A DNA stretch of 64,000 bases from Labrys wisconsinensis (GCF_030814995.1 NZ_JAUSVX010000009.1:186001-250000), one strand, 5' to 3'. Counted from the first letter of the stretch, positions 44,299-55,351 are shown. The notes: generated by a model from the sequence alone, not told the origin. Numbers and translations are program-made.

Positions 44299-45972
44299 TC
44301 AGCGCGCCTGCAGCAGGCGGTCGGCGGCGGCGCGGGCCTCGTCGGTGACATGGGCGCCGGCGAGCATGCGGGCGATCTCCTCGCGGCGGCGGGGGGCATC
44401 GAGCGCGACGACGCGCGTCGCCACGCGCTCGGCTTCGCCGGCGGCTTGCGCTTCCTTCGAGATCAGGAAGTGCGAGGCCGCCCGTGCCGCCACCTGCGGC
44501 GCATGGGTGACGTTGACCACCTGCACCCGCTCGGCCAGCCGCGCCAGGCGCAGGCCGATGGCGTCCGCCACCGCGCCGCCGACCCCCGAATCGATCTCGT
44601 CGAACACCAGCGTCGGCGCCGAGCCGCGGTCGGCCAGCGCCACCTTCAGCGCCAGCATGAAACGCGACAGCTCGCCGCCCGAGGCGACCTTCATCATCGG
44701 GCCGGGGCGCGTGCCCGGATTGGTCTGCACCCAGAACTCGGCGCGATCGAAGCCTTCCGGCGCGGCGAAGGCCTTGTCGGACTGCAGCTGCGTGGTGAAG
44801 CGGGCGCGGTCGAGCTTCAGCGGCGGCAGCTCGGCATTGACGGCGGCATCGAGCGCCTGCGCAGCCGCGTGACGACGGGCCGAAAGCTCCTGCGCCGCCG
44901 CCTCGTAGCTCTGCCGCGCCGCCCTCTCCGCCGTCTCCAGCGCCGAGAGATGCCCCTCGCCCTCGTCGAGCGCCGCCAGCTCCCCGGCATAGCGCTGGGC
45001 GAGCACCGGCAGGCCATCGACGGCGACGTCGAACTTGCGCGCCGCCGCCCGGAGCGCGAAAAGCCGTTCCTCGACGCGTTCGAGCTCGGCGGGGTCGAAA
45101 TTCGCTTCGCCCAGCGCCGTCTCCAGGGCGATGCGCGCCTCCTCCAGCGCGTTCAAGGCCTGGTCCAGCGCCGCGATCGCCGGTTCGACCAGGCGCGGCA
45201 CCTGCGCGCCGCGCCGCTCCAGCCGGCGAATGACGCTCGCCAGGCCCGGTGTCGGCGAAGCCGATCCCGCCACCCCCTCGTGCGCCTCCTTCAGGTCGAC
45301 GGCGATCTTCTCCGCCTGCATCATGCCGGTGCGCCGCTCCGCCAGGACGAGCTCCTCGCCCGGCCGCACCGCCAGCTTCGACAGTTCCTCCACCGCATGG
45401 CGCAGCCAGTCGCCCTCGGCCCGGGCCTTCTCCATGCGGGCGCGATGCTGGGCCAGGGTCTGCGTCGCCCGGCGCCAGGCGCCATGGCGGCCGGCCACGT
45501 CGGCGGCGAGCCCCTCCAGCCCGCCGAAGGCGTCGAGCAGCGCCCGGTGCGAGGCCGCGTCGGTCAGCGCCCGATCGTCGTGCTGGCCGTGGATCTCCAC
45601 CAGCGCCGCGCCGGTGGCACGCAGCACCTGCACGCTCACCGGCTGGTCGTTGACGAAGGCGCGCGTGCGTCCGTCCGCCATCTGCACCCGTCGCAGGATC
45701 AGGTCGCCGTCGTCGGCGATGTCATTGGCGCGCAGCACCGCCCGGGCGGCGTGGCCGGCGGCCAAGTCGAACACCGCCGTCACCTGCCCCTGCGGCTGGC
45801 CGTGGCGCACCAGGCCGCCGTCGCCGCGCCCGCCGAGCGCCAGGGAAAAGGCGTCGAGCAGAATCGACTTGCCGGCGCCGGTCTCGCCGGTCAGCACCGT
45901 CAGGCCGGTGGCGAAGGCGAGATCGAGCCGGTCGATCAGGACGATGTCGCGGATGGCGAGCTGAACGAGCAT
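44299..45972 (-). CDS. recN: DNA repair protein RecN
   Basis: 557 residues. The SMC-like split ATPase has Walker A TGETGAGKS (28-36), a central coiled-coil of about 300 residues, and a C-terminal half with ASGGELSRFMLALKVALAD and VFDEIDSGVGG (Walker B). RecN acts on DNA double-strand breaks. The gene follows bamD by 54 bases in the conserved lpxC-bamD-recN-ligA order. Confidence 0.96.
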   Translation of the reverse strand: MLVQLAIRDIVLIDRLDLAFATGLTVLTGETGAGKSILLDAFSLALGGRGDGGLVRHGQPQGQVTAVFDLAAGHAARAVLRANDIADDGDLILRRVQMADGRTRAFVNDQPVSVQVLRATGAALVEIHGQHDDRALTDAASHRALLDAFGGLEGLAADVAGRHGAWRRATQTLAQHRARMEKARAEGDWLRHAVEELSKLAVRPGEELVLAERRTGMMQAEKIAVDLKEAHEGVAGSASPTPGLASVIRRLERRGAQVPRLVEPAIAALDQALNALEEARIALETALGEANFDPAELERVEERLFALRAAARKFDVAVDGLPVLAQRYAGELAALDEGEGHLSALETAERAARQSYEAAAQELSARRHAAAQALDAAVNAELPPLKLDRARFTTQLQSDKAFAAPEGFDRAEFWVQTNPGTRPGPMMKVASGGELSRFMLALKVALADRGSAPTLVFDEIDSGVGGAVADAIGLRLARLAERVQVVNVTHAPQVAARAASHFLISKEAQAAGEAERVATRVVALDAPRRREEIARMLAGAHVTDEARAAADRLLQAR

Positions 45973-46026
45973 GCCCAGCCTTATAGCGCGACGGAGGCCT
46001 TTGTCTCAGCCCTCGCCGGGGCCGAA

Positions 46027-46896
46027 TCACATCGTGATGACGTTCTTGAAGGCCTTGCTGATCCAGGATCCCTCGTCCTCGCGCGGCTCCAGGCCGTGCG
46101 ACTGCACCAGGGTGTAGGCGTCCTTGTACCACTGGCTGTCGGGGTAGTTGTGGCCGAGGATCGCCGCGGCGGTCTGCGCCTCGCTCGGCACGCCGAGCGC
46201 CATGTAGCATTCGGTCAGGCGGCTCAGCGCTTCCTCGACGTGGCGGGTCTGCTGGAACTGCTGCAGCACGACCTTGAAGCGGTTGGCCGCGGCGGACGGG
46301 TTGTTCTGGTTGAGATAGAAGCGGCCGATCTCCATCTCCTTGCCGGCGAGCTGGTCGCGCGTCACCTGGATCTTGTACTTGGCGTCGTCGGCATATTCGG
46401 AGGTCGGCCAGCGCTTGACGATCTCCTGGAATCCGTCGAGCGCCTTCAGGGTGCGCTGCTGGTCGCGGGTGATGTCCGGGATCTGGGCATAGTTGGAGCT
46501 GGCGTAGAGATAGGCGGCGTAGGCGGCGTCGGGGCTCTGCGGATAGAGGTTGACGTAGCGCTGCGCCGCGGTGATGGCGTCGTCGTACTTGGCCGCCTCG
46601 TAGTTCGAATAGGCGGTCATCAGGATGGCCTTCTTCGACCATTCCGTCTGGGGATACTCGCGGTCGACCTGCTCGAAACGCTTGGTCGCCTTGGTGAAGT
46701 CGCGGTCCTTCAGCGCCACGAGGCCCTGGTTGTAGAGCAGGTCCGCCGGGTCGGTCGGCTGCGTCTTGTAGGTCACGTCATCGTCGCCGAACAGCGAGCA
46801 GGCGCCGAGCGGCATCGCCAGGCACACGATGGCGGCGGCACGAATCGCCAGCCGGGCCATGGTGGAGCGGGGCGTGGGAACGGAACGCAGCGGCAT
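46027..46896 (-). CDS. bamD: Outer-membrane protein assembly factor BamD
   Basis: 289 residues from the ATG at 46896 (GAGGA 9 bases upstream). The ATG at 46860 is also possible and gives a cleaner signal peptide (MARLAIRAAAIVCLAMPLGA). The lipobox is LGAC (Cys33 from the upstream start). TPR-like repeats follow (LYNQGLVALKDRDFTKATKR, FKVVLQQFQQTRHVEEALSR). BamD is the essential lipoprotein partner of BamA in inserting beta-barrel proteins. Confidence 0.95.
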   Translation of the reverse strand: MPLRSVPTPRSTMARLAIRAAAIVCLAMPLGACSLFGDDDVTYKTQPTDPADLLYNQGLVALKDRDFTKATKRFEQVDREYPQTEWSKKAILMTAYSNYEAAKYDDAITAAQRYVNLYPQSPDAAYAAYLYASSNYAQIPDITRDQQRTLKALDGFQEIVKRWPTSEYADDAKYKIQVTRDQLAGKEMEIGRFYLNQNNPSAAANRFKVVLQQFQQTRHVEEALSRLTECYMALGVPSEAQTAAAILGHNYPDSQWYKDAYTLVQSHGLEPREDEGSWISKAFKNVITM

Positions 46897-47083
46897 CGAA
46901 CACGGTCCTCGACAAACGGAGCGGCCCGCCCTTCGGCGCGGCCAGATCAGGTGCGATCTTGTAGCGGATCGATCGACCGATTGCCACCGCGTCGATCCCG
47001 GACCGCCACCCTTTCGGGACCGCTGTGTCATTGCGGCAAGACAACCGCGGCGAAAGCATGGCGGCGCCCGCGCCGCCGTCCGC

Positions 47084-48031
47084 TCAGTTGGTGTCGGGAG
47101 CGAAGGCCGCCACGGCCAGGCCCGCCGACAGCTCGGCATGGCCGGTCTCGCGCCGCACCGGCTGGTCGAGAATCGTCCAGTTCGCGTCGGCGGCGAACAG
47201 CGCCTCCAGCACCATGAAGTTCAGCCGATGCCCGCCGCAATAGGAGCGGAAGCGGCCGATCAGGGGGGCGCCCGCCAGGGCGAGATCGCCGACCGCGTCC
47301 AGCATCTTGTGGCGCGCGAACTCGTCGGGATAGCGCAGGCCCTCCGGGTTGAGCACCCGATCCTCGCCGAGCGCCACCGAGTTGTCGAGCGAGGACCCGA
47401 GGGCGAGGCCCAGCTTCCAGAGCTGCTCTACGTCCTTGACGAAGCCGAAGGTGCGCGCGCCGCTGAGCTCCTTGCGGAACGTCTCGGGCGTCAGGTCCAG
47501 CACCTTGCGCTGGCGGCCGATCAGCGGCGTATCGAAATCGATCTCGACGTCGAGCTGGAAGCCGCGCTCGGCGGGGAGCAGCTCCGCCCAGGCCCGGCCG
47601 AGATCGACGCGCACGGGCTTCAGCACGCGGATCAGGCGGCGGCGGACGCGCAACGTCTCGACGCCGACCTGGTCGATCGCCGCGACGAAGGCCCGCGAGG
47701 ACCCGTCCATGATCGGCATTTCCGGCCCGTCGATCTCGACGAGGACGTTGTCGATGCCCATGCCGCGCAGGGCCGCCATCAGATGCTCGATCGTGCCGAC
47801 CGAGCCACGCGCCGGGTCGCCGATCACCGTGCACAGCCGCGTGTCGATGACCGAGCCGTGCAGGGCGGGAATCTCGCGCTCGCGGCCGCCTTCGAGATGG
47901 GTGCGCTGGAAGATGATGCCGGTATCGGGCTCGGCTGGGTGCAACGTGATCGAAACCGGCTTGCCGGAATGGACCCCGATCCCTTCGAGGGAAACGTGAT
48001 CTTTGAGTGTGGTCTGCGAGCCGTATTTCAT
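47084..48031 (-). CDS. lpxC: UDP-3-O-acyl-N-acetylglucosamine deacetylase
   Basis: 315 residues from the ATG at 48031 (MKYGSQTTLKDHVSLEGIGV). Zinc ligands are visible in TIEHLMAAL (His) and EFARHKMLDAVGDLAL (His and Asp); EMPIMDGSS is the substrate loop. It catalyses the committed step of lipid A synthesis, so the organism should make lipopolysaccharide. It lies downstream of ftsZ behind a terminator and has its own 300-base leader region. Confidence 0.97.
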   Translation of the reverse strand: MKYGSQTTLKDHVSLEGIGVHSGKPVSITLHPAEPDTGIIFQRTHLEGGREREIPALHGSVIDTRLCTVIGDPARGSVGTIEHLMAALRGMGIDNVLVEIDGPEMPIMDGSSRAFVAAIDQVGVETLRVRRRLIRVLKPVRVDLGRAWAELLPAERGFQLDVEIDFDTPLIGRQRKVLDLTPETFRKELSGARTFGFVKDVEQLWKLGLALGSSLDNSVALGEDRVLNPEGLRYPDEFARHKMLDAVGDLALAGAPLIGRFRSYCGGHRLNFMVLEALFAADANWTILDQPVRRETGHAELSAGLAVAAFAPDTN

Positions 48032-48212
48032 GTGCACATTCCACAGGCCACTCCGCCGGACCCGGCGGAGAGTTCTCTCGAACCCGCGTAGCGACCTGAT
48101 ACCTGTTTGACCCCGAGGGCCCCTTGCCACCCGCAGAATCACACGGGGGGACTGGAGCCTCTGTATGCATCGCACACTAAGCAGACTGGCACGCGGAAGC
48201 CAAATCACCCTT

Positions 48213-48229
48213 TGTTACGGTCTGTAACA
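48213..48229. promoter_or_regulatory. Candidate dyad upstream of lpxC
   Basis: Perfect 6-base arms TGTTAC/GTAACA around GGTCT, 180 bases upstream of the lpxC start and just upstream of the possible promoter. It could be an activator or repressor site. The protein is unknown. Confidence 0.35.
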
Positions 48230-48269
48230 TCAAAATGTCCGGATCAGCCTATCCCCGATTCGTGAAGGG

Positions 48270-48307
48270 TTTCAAAACAATACGGCCCGGACCTGATGTC
48301 CGGGCCG
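48270..48307 (-). terminator. Intrinsic terminator of ftsZ
   Basis: Hairpin arms CGGCCCGGAC/GTCCGGGCCG (48283-48292 and 48298-48307) with a 5-base loop. On the minus strand the stem is followed by GTATTGTTTTG, a T-rich tail, 25 bases after the ftsZ stop. This is the clearest rho-independent terminator in the window. Confidence 0.85.
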
Positions 48308-48331
48308 AGCTCTTGGGGGCGCTCCCGACGC

Positions 48332-50008
48332 TCAGTTGGAATGGCGGCGCAGGAAAGCCGGGATCTCCAGCTGGTCGTCCTCGATGGAGCGGACCGGCGC
48401 CGGCGGCCGCCCGTGCGAATCGAGCTGGCCCTGCGCCGGGCGATAGCCCGGGCCGGCATGGGGCGCGGCCGGACGGCGGCCGGCATCGGCGACGACCCGC
48501 GGCTGTGGCGCCGCCGGCGCCACGCGCGGCTCGGCCGGGCGCGGTGCCTCTTCCGGCGCTTCCTGCCGGCCGAGGCCGACGGACGCGAGGCGCTGCAGCA
48601 GCGTCATGCGCTTGCGGTCCGGCTGCGGGGCGATCTGCTCATCGGAGCGCTGCGCGGCGATCTGGGCCTGGGCCGGCATCGGCAGCTCCTCGATGCGCGG
48701 CATGCGCGGCGGGCGCACCGCCGCCCGCTCCGGCGTCGGCGGCACGAAGGCATGGGGCTCCGGCGGCAGATGCGCCTCGGGCGCCCGCTGCTCCTCCATC
48801 ACCGGCTCGATGAACAGGGTCGGCTTGGGGGCCATCGAGCGGAGCGTGACGTCGTTGGTCTCGGCCAGGATCGGCTGCGGCTCCATCGCCTCGACCGGCA
48901 CCTCGACCGGCTGGACCGGCGCGGCCGGGGCCGGGCGCGCTGCCGGCTGCGGCCGCTCGGCAGCGGCGCTCTGTTGGCGCAGGCGCGAGGTCATCTCGGC
49001 GAGGCGCAGGTCGTTCTGCGAGGGGGAGGCCTGCTGCAGCAGCGACGAATCGATGCCGGTGGCGACGACCGACACGCGCATGATGCCTTCCAGCGCCGGA
49101 TCCTGCGTGGCGCCGAGGATGATGTTGGCTTCCGGGTCGACCTCCTCGCGGATGCGGGTCGCCGCCTCGTCGAGCTCGTAGAGCATCATGTCGGGGCCGC
49201 CGGTGATCGAGATCAGGAGGCCGCGCGCGCCCTTCATCGACACGTCGTCGAGCAGCGGGTTGGCGATCGCCGCCTCGGCGGCGAGGATCGAGCGCCGGTC
49301 GCCGGACGCCTCGCCCGTGCCCATCATCGCCTTGCCCATCTCGCGCATCACGGCGCGCACGTCGGCGAAGTCGAGGTTGATCAGGCCGGGCTTGACCATC
49401 AGGTCGGTGATCGAGGCGACGCCGGAATAGAGCACCTGGTCGGCCATGGCGAAGGCATCGGCGAAGGTGGTCTTGTCGTTCGCCACCCGGAACAGGTTCT
49501 GGTTGGGGATGACGATCAGCGTGTCGACGCTCTTCTGCAGCTCGGCGATGCCGGATTCGGCAATGCGCATGCGGCGAAGGCCCTCGAAATGGAAGGGCTT
49601 GGTCACCACGCCGACGGTGAGGATGCCGACCTCGCGGGCGACGCGGGCGATGACCGGTGCGGCGCCGGTGCCGGTGCCGCCGCCCATGCCGGCGGTGACG
49701 AACACCATGTGCACGCCGTTGAGGTGGTCGCGGATCTCGTCGATCACTTCCTCGGCGGCGGCGCGTCCGACCTCGGGCTGCGAGCCGGCGCCGAGGCCCT
49801 CGGTGACCTGCACGCCCATCTGCACGATGCGGTCGGCCTTGGAGAGCGTCAGCGCCTGGGCATCGGTGTTGGCCACGACGAAATCGACGCCCTGCAATCC
49901 GGCCTCGATCATGTTGTTCACGGCGTTGCCGCCGGCGCCGCCGACCCCGAACACGGTGATCCGCGGCTTGAGCTCCCGGATGTCAGGCATCTTGAGGTTG
50001 ATGGTCAT
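48332..50008 (-). CDS. ftsZ: Cell division protein FtsZ
   Basis: 558 residues. The tubulin-like GTPase core shows [33 protein letters not shown] (the GTP signature loop) and NLDFADVR. A long Pro/Ala/Glu-rich linker (about 320-545) is typical of alphaproteobacteria. The conserved C-terminal peptide LEIPAFLRR binds FtsA and other partners. It polymerises at midcell as the division scaffold. It is preceded by ftsA (118-base gap) and followed by a terminator. Confidence 0.97.
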   Translation of the reverse strand: MTINLKMPDIRELKPRITVFGVGGAGGNAVNNMIEAGLQGVDFVVANTDAQALTLSKADRIVQMGVQVTEGLGAGSQPEVGRAAAEEVIDEIRDHLNGVHMVFVTAGMGGGTGTGAAPVIARVAREVGILTVGVVTKPFHFEGLRRMRIAESGIAELQKSVDTLIVIPNQNLFRVANDKTTFADAFAMADQVLYSGVASITDLMVKPGLINLDFADVRAVMREMGKAMMGTGEASGDRRSILAAEAAIANPLLDDVSMKGARGLLISITGGPDMMLYELDEAATRIREEVDPEANIILGATQDPALEGIMRVSVVATGIDSSLLQQASPSQNDLRLAEMTSRLRQQSAAAERPQPAARPAPAAPVQPVEVPVEAMEPQPILAETNDVTLRSMAPKPTLFIEPVMEEQRAPEAHLPPEPHAFVPPTPERAAVRPPRMPRIEELPMPAQAQIAAQRSDEQIAPQPDRKRMTLLQRLASVGLGRQEAPEEAPRPAEPRVAPAAPQPRVVADAGRRPAAPHAGPGYRPAQGQLDSHGRPPAPVRSIEDDQLEIPAFLRRHSN

Positions 50009-50126
50009 GGCTTGCCTCTTGATCGAAAGCGCGAAGCCGCGCCCCCTCCGTTAAGTCCTACACGAGGCCCGAAGGCCGTTACCCCTGCCCAGCAGAATCA
50101 GAAACGTCCTGATTTGCGAAGCGAAT

Positions 50127-51455
50127 TCAGAAACTGTCCTTCAGCCAGCGCCCCACGCGGGACATGTAGCCGTCCGTGCCGGTGGCGAGCCCCCGGCCGA
50201 ACGACTGCGGTTCGAAATGCTCGACGCCCGCCACCTGCGGATAGACCAGGAGCCCGACCGAAACCGAGAAGGCCGGCCCCTTGGCCGCCTCCGGCAGTCC
50301 CGTGACCCCGAGAGGGCGCCCGACGCGCACCTGCCGGTCGAGGATCTTGCGGGCGAGGTCGGGGATGCCGGTGAGCTGGCAGGCCCCGCCCGTCAGCACG
50401 ACCCGGCGACCGGCCTCGGCCCAGGCGCCCGACGCCTTCAGGCGATCGCGCACCAGCTCCAGGATCTCCTCGATCCGCGGACGGATGATGCGCACCAGCT
50501 TGGAGCGCGGCACCTGGTGCGGCCCCTCGCGGTCGTCGTCGCTGACCGGCGGCACGGCGATGGTCTCGCGGTCGTCCGAGGGGCTGGCGATGGTGGCGCC
50601 GTAGAGCACCTTCAGCCGCTCCGCCTCCGACAGGCGCGTCGACAGGCCCCGCGCCACGTCCATGGTCACGTGGGCGCCGCCGACCGCCAGCGCGTCCGCA
50701 TGCACGAAATGCCGGTTGGAGAACACGGCGACCGAGGTGGTGCCCGCGCCCATGTCGATGACGGTGGCGCCGAGCTCGGATTCGTCGTCCACCAGGGCGG
50801 AGAGCCCCGCGGCATAGGGGGTCGCCACCATGGCCTCGACGCCGAGATGGCAGCGCTCGATCGCCAGCATCAGGTTGCGCGCCGGCGTGCCCTCGGTGGT
50901 GACCACGTGCATGTCGACGCCGAGGATGCGCCCGAGCATGCCGCGCGGGTCGCGGATGCCGCGCACCCCGTCGAGCGTGTGCTCGATCGGCAGCGAATGG
51001 ATCACGGCGCGCCGGTCCCGGCCGGAATGGCTGGCGCCGACGTCGAGCACGCGGTGGATGTCGCCGTCGGCGACCTGGTGGCCGGCGACCTGGACCGTGG
51101 CGGAATAATGGGTGCTGGCGATGCGCCCGCAGGACAGGTTGACGATCACCGAATCGACCCGCACCCCGGCCATGCGCTCGGCGGCATCCACCGCCTGGCG
51201 GATCGACAGCTCGGCGAGGTCCATGTCGACCACGGCGCCGGCCTTGACGCCGCGCGCGCGCTGGTGGCCGATGCCGAGGATCTGGGCCTGGTGGGTGCGG
51301 CCGGGAAGCAGGTCCGCGCCTTCCAGCGGCCGCAGCTTGGCGATCAGGCACACGACCTTGTTGGTGCCGATGTCGAGGATCGACAGCACCGCCGTGCGCT
51401 TGGGCGGCAACGGCTTCAGCCGCGGGGTCAGACCGCTATCGAAGGGACGACTCAT
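50127..51455 (-). CDS. ftsA: Cell division protein FtsA
   Basis: 442 residues. Actin-fold motifs are LSILDIGTNKVVCLIAKL (phosphate 1), TVIDMGAGTTSVAVFSN (phosphate 2) and VVLTGGACQLTGIPDLA (adenosine). The C-terminal amphipathic helix (MSRVGRWLKDSF) is the membrane anchor. FtsA tethers FtsZ to the membrane. Its ATG overlaps the ftsQ stop by 4 bases. Confidence 0.96.
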   Translation of the reverse strand: MSRPFDSGLTPRLKPLPPKRTAVLSILDIGTNKVVCLIAKLRPLEGADLLPGRTHQAQILGIGHQRARGVKAGAVVDMDLAELSIRQAVDAAERMAGVRVDSVIVNLSCGRIASTHYSATVQVAGHQVADGDIHRVLDVGASHSGRDRRAVIHSLPIEHTLDGVRGIRDPRGMLGRILGVDMHVVTTEGTPARNLMLAIERCHLGVEAMVATPYAAGLSALVDDESELGATVIDMGAGTTSVAVFSNRHFVHADALAVGGAHVTMDVARGLSTRLSEAERLKVLYGATIASPSDDRETIAVPPVSDDDREGPHQVPRSKLVRIIRPRIEEILELVRDRLKASGAWAEAGRRVVLTGGACQLTGIPDLARKILDRQVRVGRPLGVTGLPEAAKGPAFSVSVGLLVYPQVAGVEHFEPQSFGRGLATGTDGYMSRVGRWLKDSF

Positions 51456-52351
51456 ACCGGATCTGCCTTCTTCTTCGGACGCTTGGCCAGCATGGCGGCG
51501 CGGGCGGCGGCGGCATCCTCGCTGAGGCGGAAGGCGACACGGTCGGGCATGCGCAGATCGGCGATGAGCACGTCCTTCTCCAGCACCTTGGCCTGCGCCT
51601 CCAGCCCCGCCAGCGCGGCGAGCGCCTTGGCCGGATCCTCCTCGGGCAGGCGGATCAGCACGCCGTTGTCGAGGGCGAGGTTCCAGCGCCGCTCGGCCAC
51701 CAGCACCGCAGCCCGCACCCGGGCCTTGAGCGCCGGCACCTGGTCGAGCACGGCGGCGATCTCCTTGGCGCGCACGTTGGCCCCGTCCCCGACCAGGAAG
51801 GGCAGCCGGCTGAAGCGGCCGTCGCGCAGGTCGTCGATCGGCGTGCCGTCGGCCGAGATCACCTTGATGGCCCCGTCCTTCTGCCAGAGCCCATAGGGCT
51901 GCCGCTCCTCGATGGAGAGCGACAGCGTGTCGGGATAGAGCTTGTGCACCGTGGCGGTCTTGACCAGCGGCAGGGCCTGCAGCCGCTCGCGCGCCGCCTC
52001 GGCGTCGAGGAACAGCAGCGAGGAGACATTGGTCACCCCCGCCGCGCCGAGGATCTCCTGATCGGTGAGCTCGCGCTGGCCGGTGATGGCGACGGTGTCG
52101 ATGCGGAAGCCGCAGGCATTGGCGATCATGTCGGCCGGCGTGCCATAGGCCGCGACCATGCGCTGCCAGCCGCCGCCGAGCTGGCCGCCGTAATAGCCCG
52201 TGGCGCCGATGAGGGCGAGCGCCAGGACCACGCCGACACCGCGCGGCGGATGGGCCAGCCGCCGCGCCAGCCAGGAGCGGCGGCGCCGCGCCCGCGGATC
52301 CGGCTCGGGCTCCGCAGGTCGCGACGAGGTCAGAAGGGACAGTCTCGGCAT
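51452..52351 (-). CDS. ftsQ: Cell division protein FtsQ
   Basis: 299 residues from the ATG at 52351 (MPRLSLLTSS). A basic cytoplasmic N-terminus (RARRRRSWLARRL) is followed by one membrane helix (GVGVVLALALIGATGYYGG), a POTRA domain beginning FRIDTVAITGQRELTDQEIL, and the beta domain. A longer frame to 52450 exists without family similarity. FtsQ connects early and late divisome proteins. Confidence 0.94.
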   Translation of the reverse strand: MPRLSLLTSSRPAEPEPDPRARRRRSWLARRLAHPPRGVGVVLALALIGATGYYGGQLGGGWQRMVAAYGTPADMIANACGFRIDTVAITGQRELTDQEILGAAGVTNVSSLLFLDAEAARERLQALPLVKTATVHKLYPDTLSLSIEERQPYGLWQKDGAIKVISADGTPIDDLRDGRFSRLPFLVGDGANVRAKEIAAVLDQVPALKARVRAAVLVAERRWNLALDNGVLIRLPEEDPAKALAALAGLEAQAKVLEKDVLIADLRMPDRVAFRLSEDAAAARAAMLAKRPKKKADPV

Positions 52352-52601
52352 GGGGCTTCGGACCGGCGCTCGTCGGCGCGATGATCGGCGAAAGCCGATC
52401 ACGCGGGGTGTCTGAGTCCGGAAAGCGTCAATCCGACCGATCTGCTTCACGACCCATTAACGCTAGCTTTCCGACATGGCGGTAAACAATCGGTTACTCT
52501 TTCGGGTAAACACCCCCGGCGCGCCCACAAATTTCGTTAACCATTGTTGAGAAATTGCCTACGCCGCGCCGGCCGGACGGCCTCCAGGCGACGGATGTGT
52601 C
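52352..52601. promoter_or_regulatory. ftsQA promoter region with CtrA-like sites
   Basis: 250 AT-richer bases where ddl would normally lie. Two CtrA-like elements (consensus TTAA-N7-TTAA) are seen: TTAA-N7-TTTC (52457-52471) and GTTAACCATTGTTGA (52536-52550, spacing 6). Nearer ftsQ is a hairpin GATCGGC-GAAA-GCCGATC (52383-52400). CtrA control of ftsQA is known in Caulobacter; here it is suggested only by these matches. Confidence 0.4.
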
Positions 52602-53519
52602 TCAGACAGGCACACCCACCCGCTTGATCTCCCACTCCAGCTCCACCCCGCTGGTCGCCTTGACCCGCTCGCGCACGGTCTCGCCGAGTGTCTCGATATC
52701 GGCCGCGGTCGCCCCGCCGAGATTGACCAGGAAATTGGTGTGGAGCGGCGAGACCTGCGCCGCGCCGATCGTCAGACCCCGGCACCCCGCCCCGTCGACC
52801 AGCTGCCAGGCCGAGCGGCCGGGCGGGTTCTTGAAGGTCGAGCCGCCGGTGCGGGTGTTGACCGGCTGGGTGGCGGAGCGCTGCTCGGTGATCTTCTGCA
52901 TCTCGGCCAGGATCTCGGCCGGGTCCCCCGCCGAGCCGGCAAAGCGCGCCTGGGTGAAGACGAGATCGGCCGGCGCGCCGCAGCGGCGATAGGCGAAGGC
53001 CATCTCGGCCGGGCCGAGCGTCACCACCCGCCCGTCGCGCGCCACGGCGCGGGCCGAGACGAACACATCCTTGACCTCGCCGCCATAGGCCCCGCCGTTC
53101 ATCCGCAGCGCCCCGCCGACGGCGCCGGGAATGCCGCGCAGGAAAGCCAGGCCCCGGATGCCGGCCTCCGCCGCCGCCCGCGCCACCTTGACGTCGGGCG
53201 CGCCGGCGCCGGCCGACACGGCCAGGCCGTCGGCCGCGATGTCCTGGAAGCCCCTGCCGAGGCGGATGACCACGCCCGGCACGCCGCCGTCGCGCACCAG
53301 GAGGTTGGAGCCGAGGCCGATCACCAGCCAGGGAACGTCGGCGGGCAGGGCGGCCATGAACAGGGAGAGGTCGGCCTCGTCCTCGGGCGAGAACAGGACC
53401 TGCGCCGGCCCGCCGGTGCGGAACCAGGAGAGCGGCGCCAGCGGCGCATTGGCCTCGAGCGGACCGCGCAGCCCGGCCGCCCCGGCGCGCAGGAAGGGGG
53501 TGATGTCCGGGAAGGTCAT
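52602..53519 (-). CDS. murB: UDP-N-acetylenolpyruvoylglucosamine reductase
   Basis: 305 residues. FAD-binding motifs: LSWFRTGGPAQVLFSP, VIGLGSNLLVRDGG and FLRGIPGAVGGALRMNGGAYG. The catalytic serine/glutamate region includes GGSTFKNPPGRSAWQLVD and HTNFLVNLGGATAADI. It is a type with the Tyr loop replaced, common in this class. It makes UDP-MurNAc for peptidoglycan. Confidence 0.96.
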   Translation of the reverse strand: MTFPDITPFLRAGAAGLRGPLEANAPLAPLSWFRTGGPAQVLFSPEDEADLSLFMAALPADVPWLVIGLGSNLLVRDGGVPGVVIRLGRGFQDIAADGLAVSAGAGAPDVKVARAAAEAGIRGLAFLRGIPGAVGGALRMNGGAYGGEVKDVFVSARAVARDGRVVTLGPAEMAFAYRRCGAPADLVFTQARFAGSAGDPAEILAEMQKITEQRSATQPVNTRTGGSTFKNPPGRSAWQLVDGAGCRGLTIGAAQVSPLHTNFLVNLGGATAADIETLGETVRERVKATSGVELEWEIKRVGVPV

Positions 53520-53544
53520 GGCATGGTCCTCATCGGGGCAGCCC

Positions 53545-53940
53545 TCAGGATTCGGGCAGCGCCCGCGGGCGGCGGTCCGCGCCGATGGCCACGAAGGTGA
53601 ACACCGCCGCCGTCACCCGGGAGCTCACGTCCTCCTCGCGCCGCCGGCGCCAGGCCTCGATCTCGATCTTCATCGAGGTGCGCCCGGTCTCGACGATGCG
53701 GCCGTAGAAGCTGACCTCGTCGCCGACCAGCACCGGCTTGAGGAAGGCCATGCCGTCGACGGCGACGGTCACGGTGCGGCCGCGCGCCCGGCGGGTGGCG
53801 ATGTTGCCGGCCGCCAGGTCCATATGCGCCATCAGCCAGCCGCCGAAGATGTCGCCGGCCGGGTTGGTGTCCGCCGGCATGGCGATGGTGCGGATGACGG
53901 GCGCCTCGTCCGGCGGCATGGCATCCCCCTGCCCGCTCAT
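53545..53940 (-). CDS. Acyl-CoA thioesterase (hotdog fold, YciA-like)
   Basis: 131 residues from the ATG at 53940; an ATG two codons earlier is possible. Hallmarks are TNPAGDIFGGWLMAHMDLAA, with the catalytic Asp (the AD of the helix), and VAVDGMAFLKPVLVGDEVSF. Such enzymes hydrolyse acyl-CoAs of varied length. The gene sits between murC (7-base gap) and murB (25-base gap) inside the cell-wall operon, an unusual place. It is probably co-transcribed with mur genes. Confidence 0.9.
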   Translation of the reverse strand: MSGQGDAMPPDEAPVIRTIAMPADTNPAGDIFGGWLMAHMDLAAGNIATRRARGRTVTVAVDGMAFLKPVLVGDEVSFYGRIVETGRTSMKIEIEAWRRRREEDVSSRVTAAVFTFVAIGADRRPRALPES

Positions 53941-53947
53941 CGCCATC

Positions 53948-55351
<1,404 letters not shown>

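Larger units (their letters stand above)
48032..48331. other. Leader/promoter region of lpxC and ftsZ terminator
   Basis: 300 bases with no gene. On the minus strand it holds first the ftsZ terminator (48270-48307), then a dyad TGTTAC-N5-GTAACA (48213-48229), then a possible promoter TTGGCT/TAGTGT about 18 bases apart (near 48180-48205). This suggests lpxC is transcribed separately from ftsZ. Confidence 0.5.
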
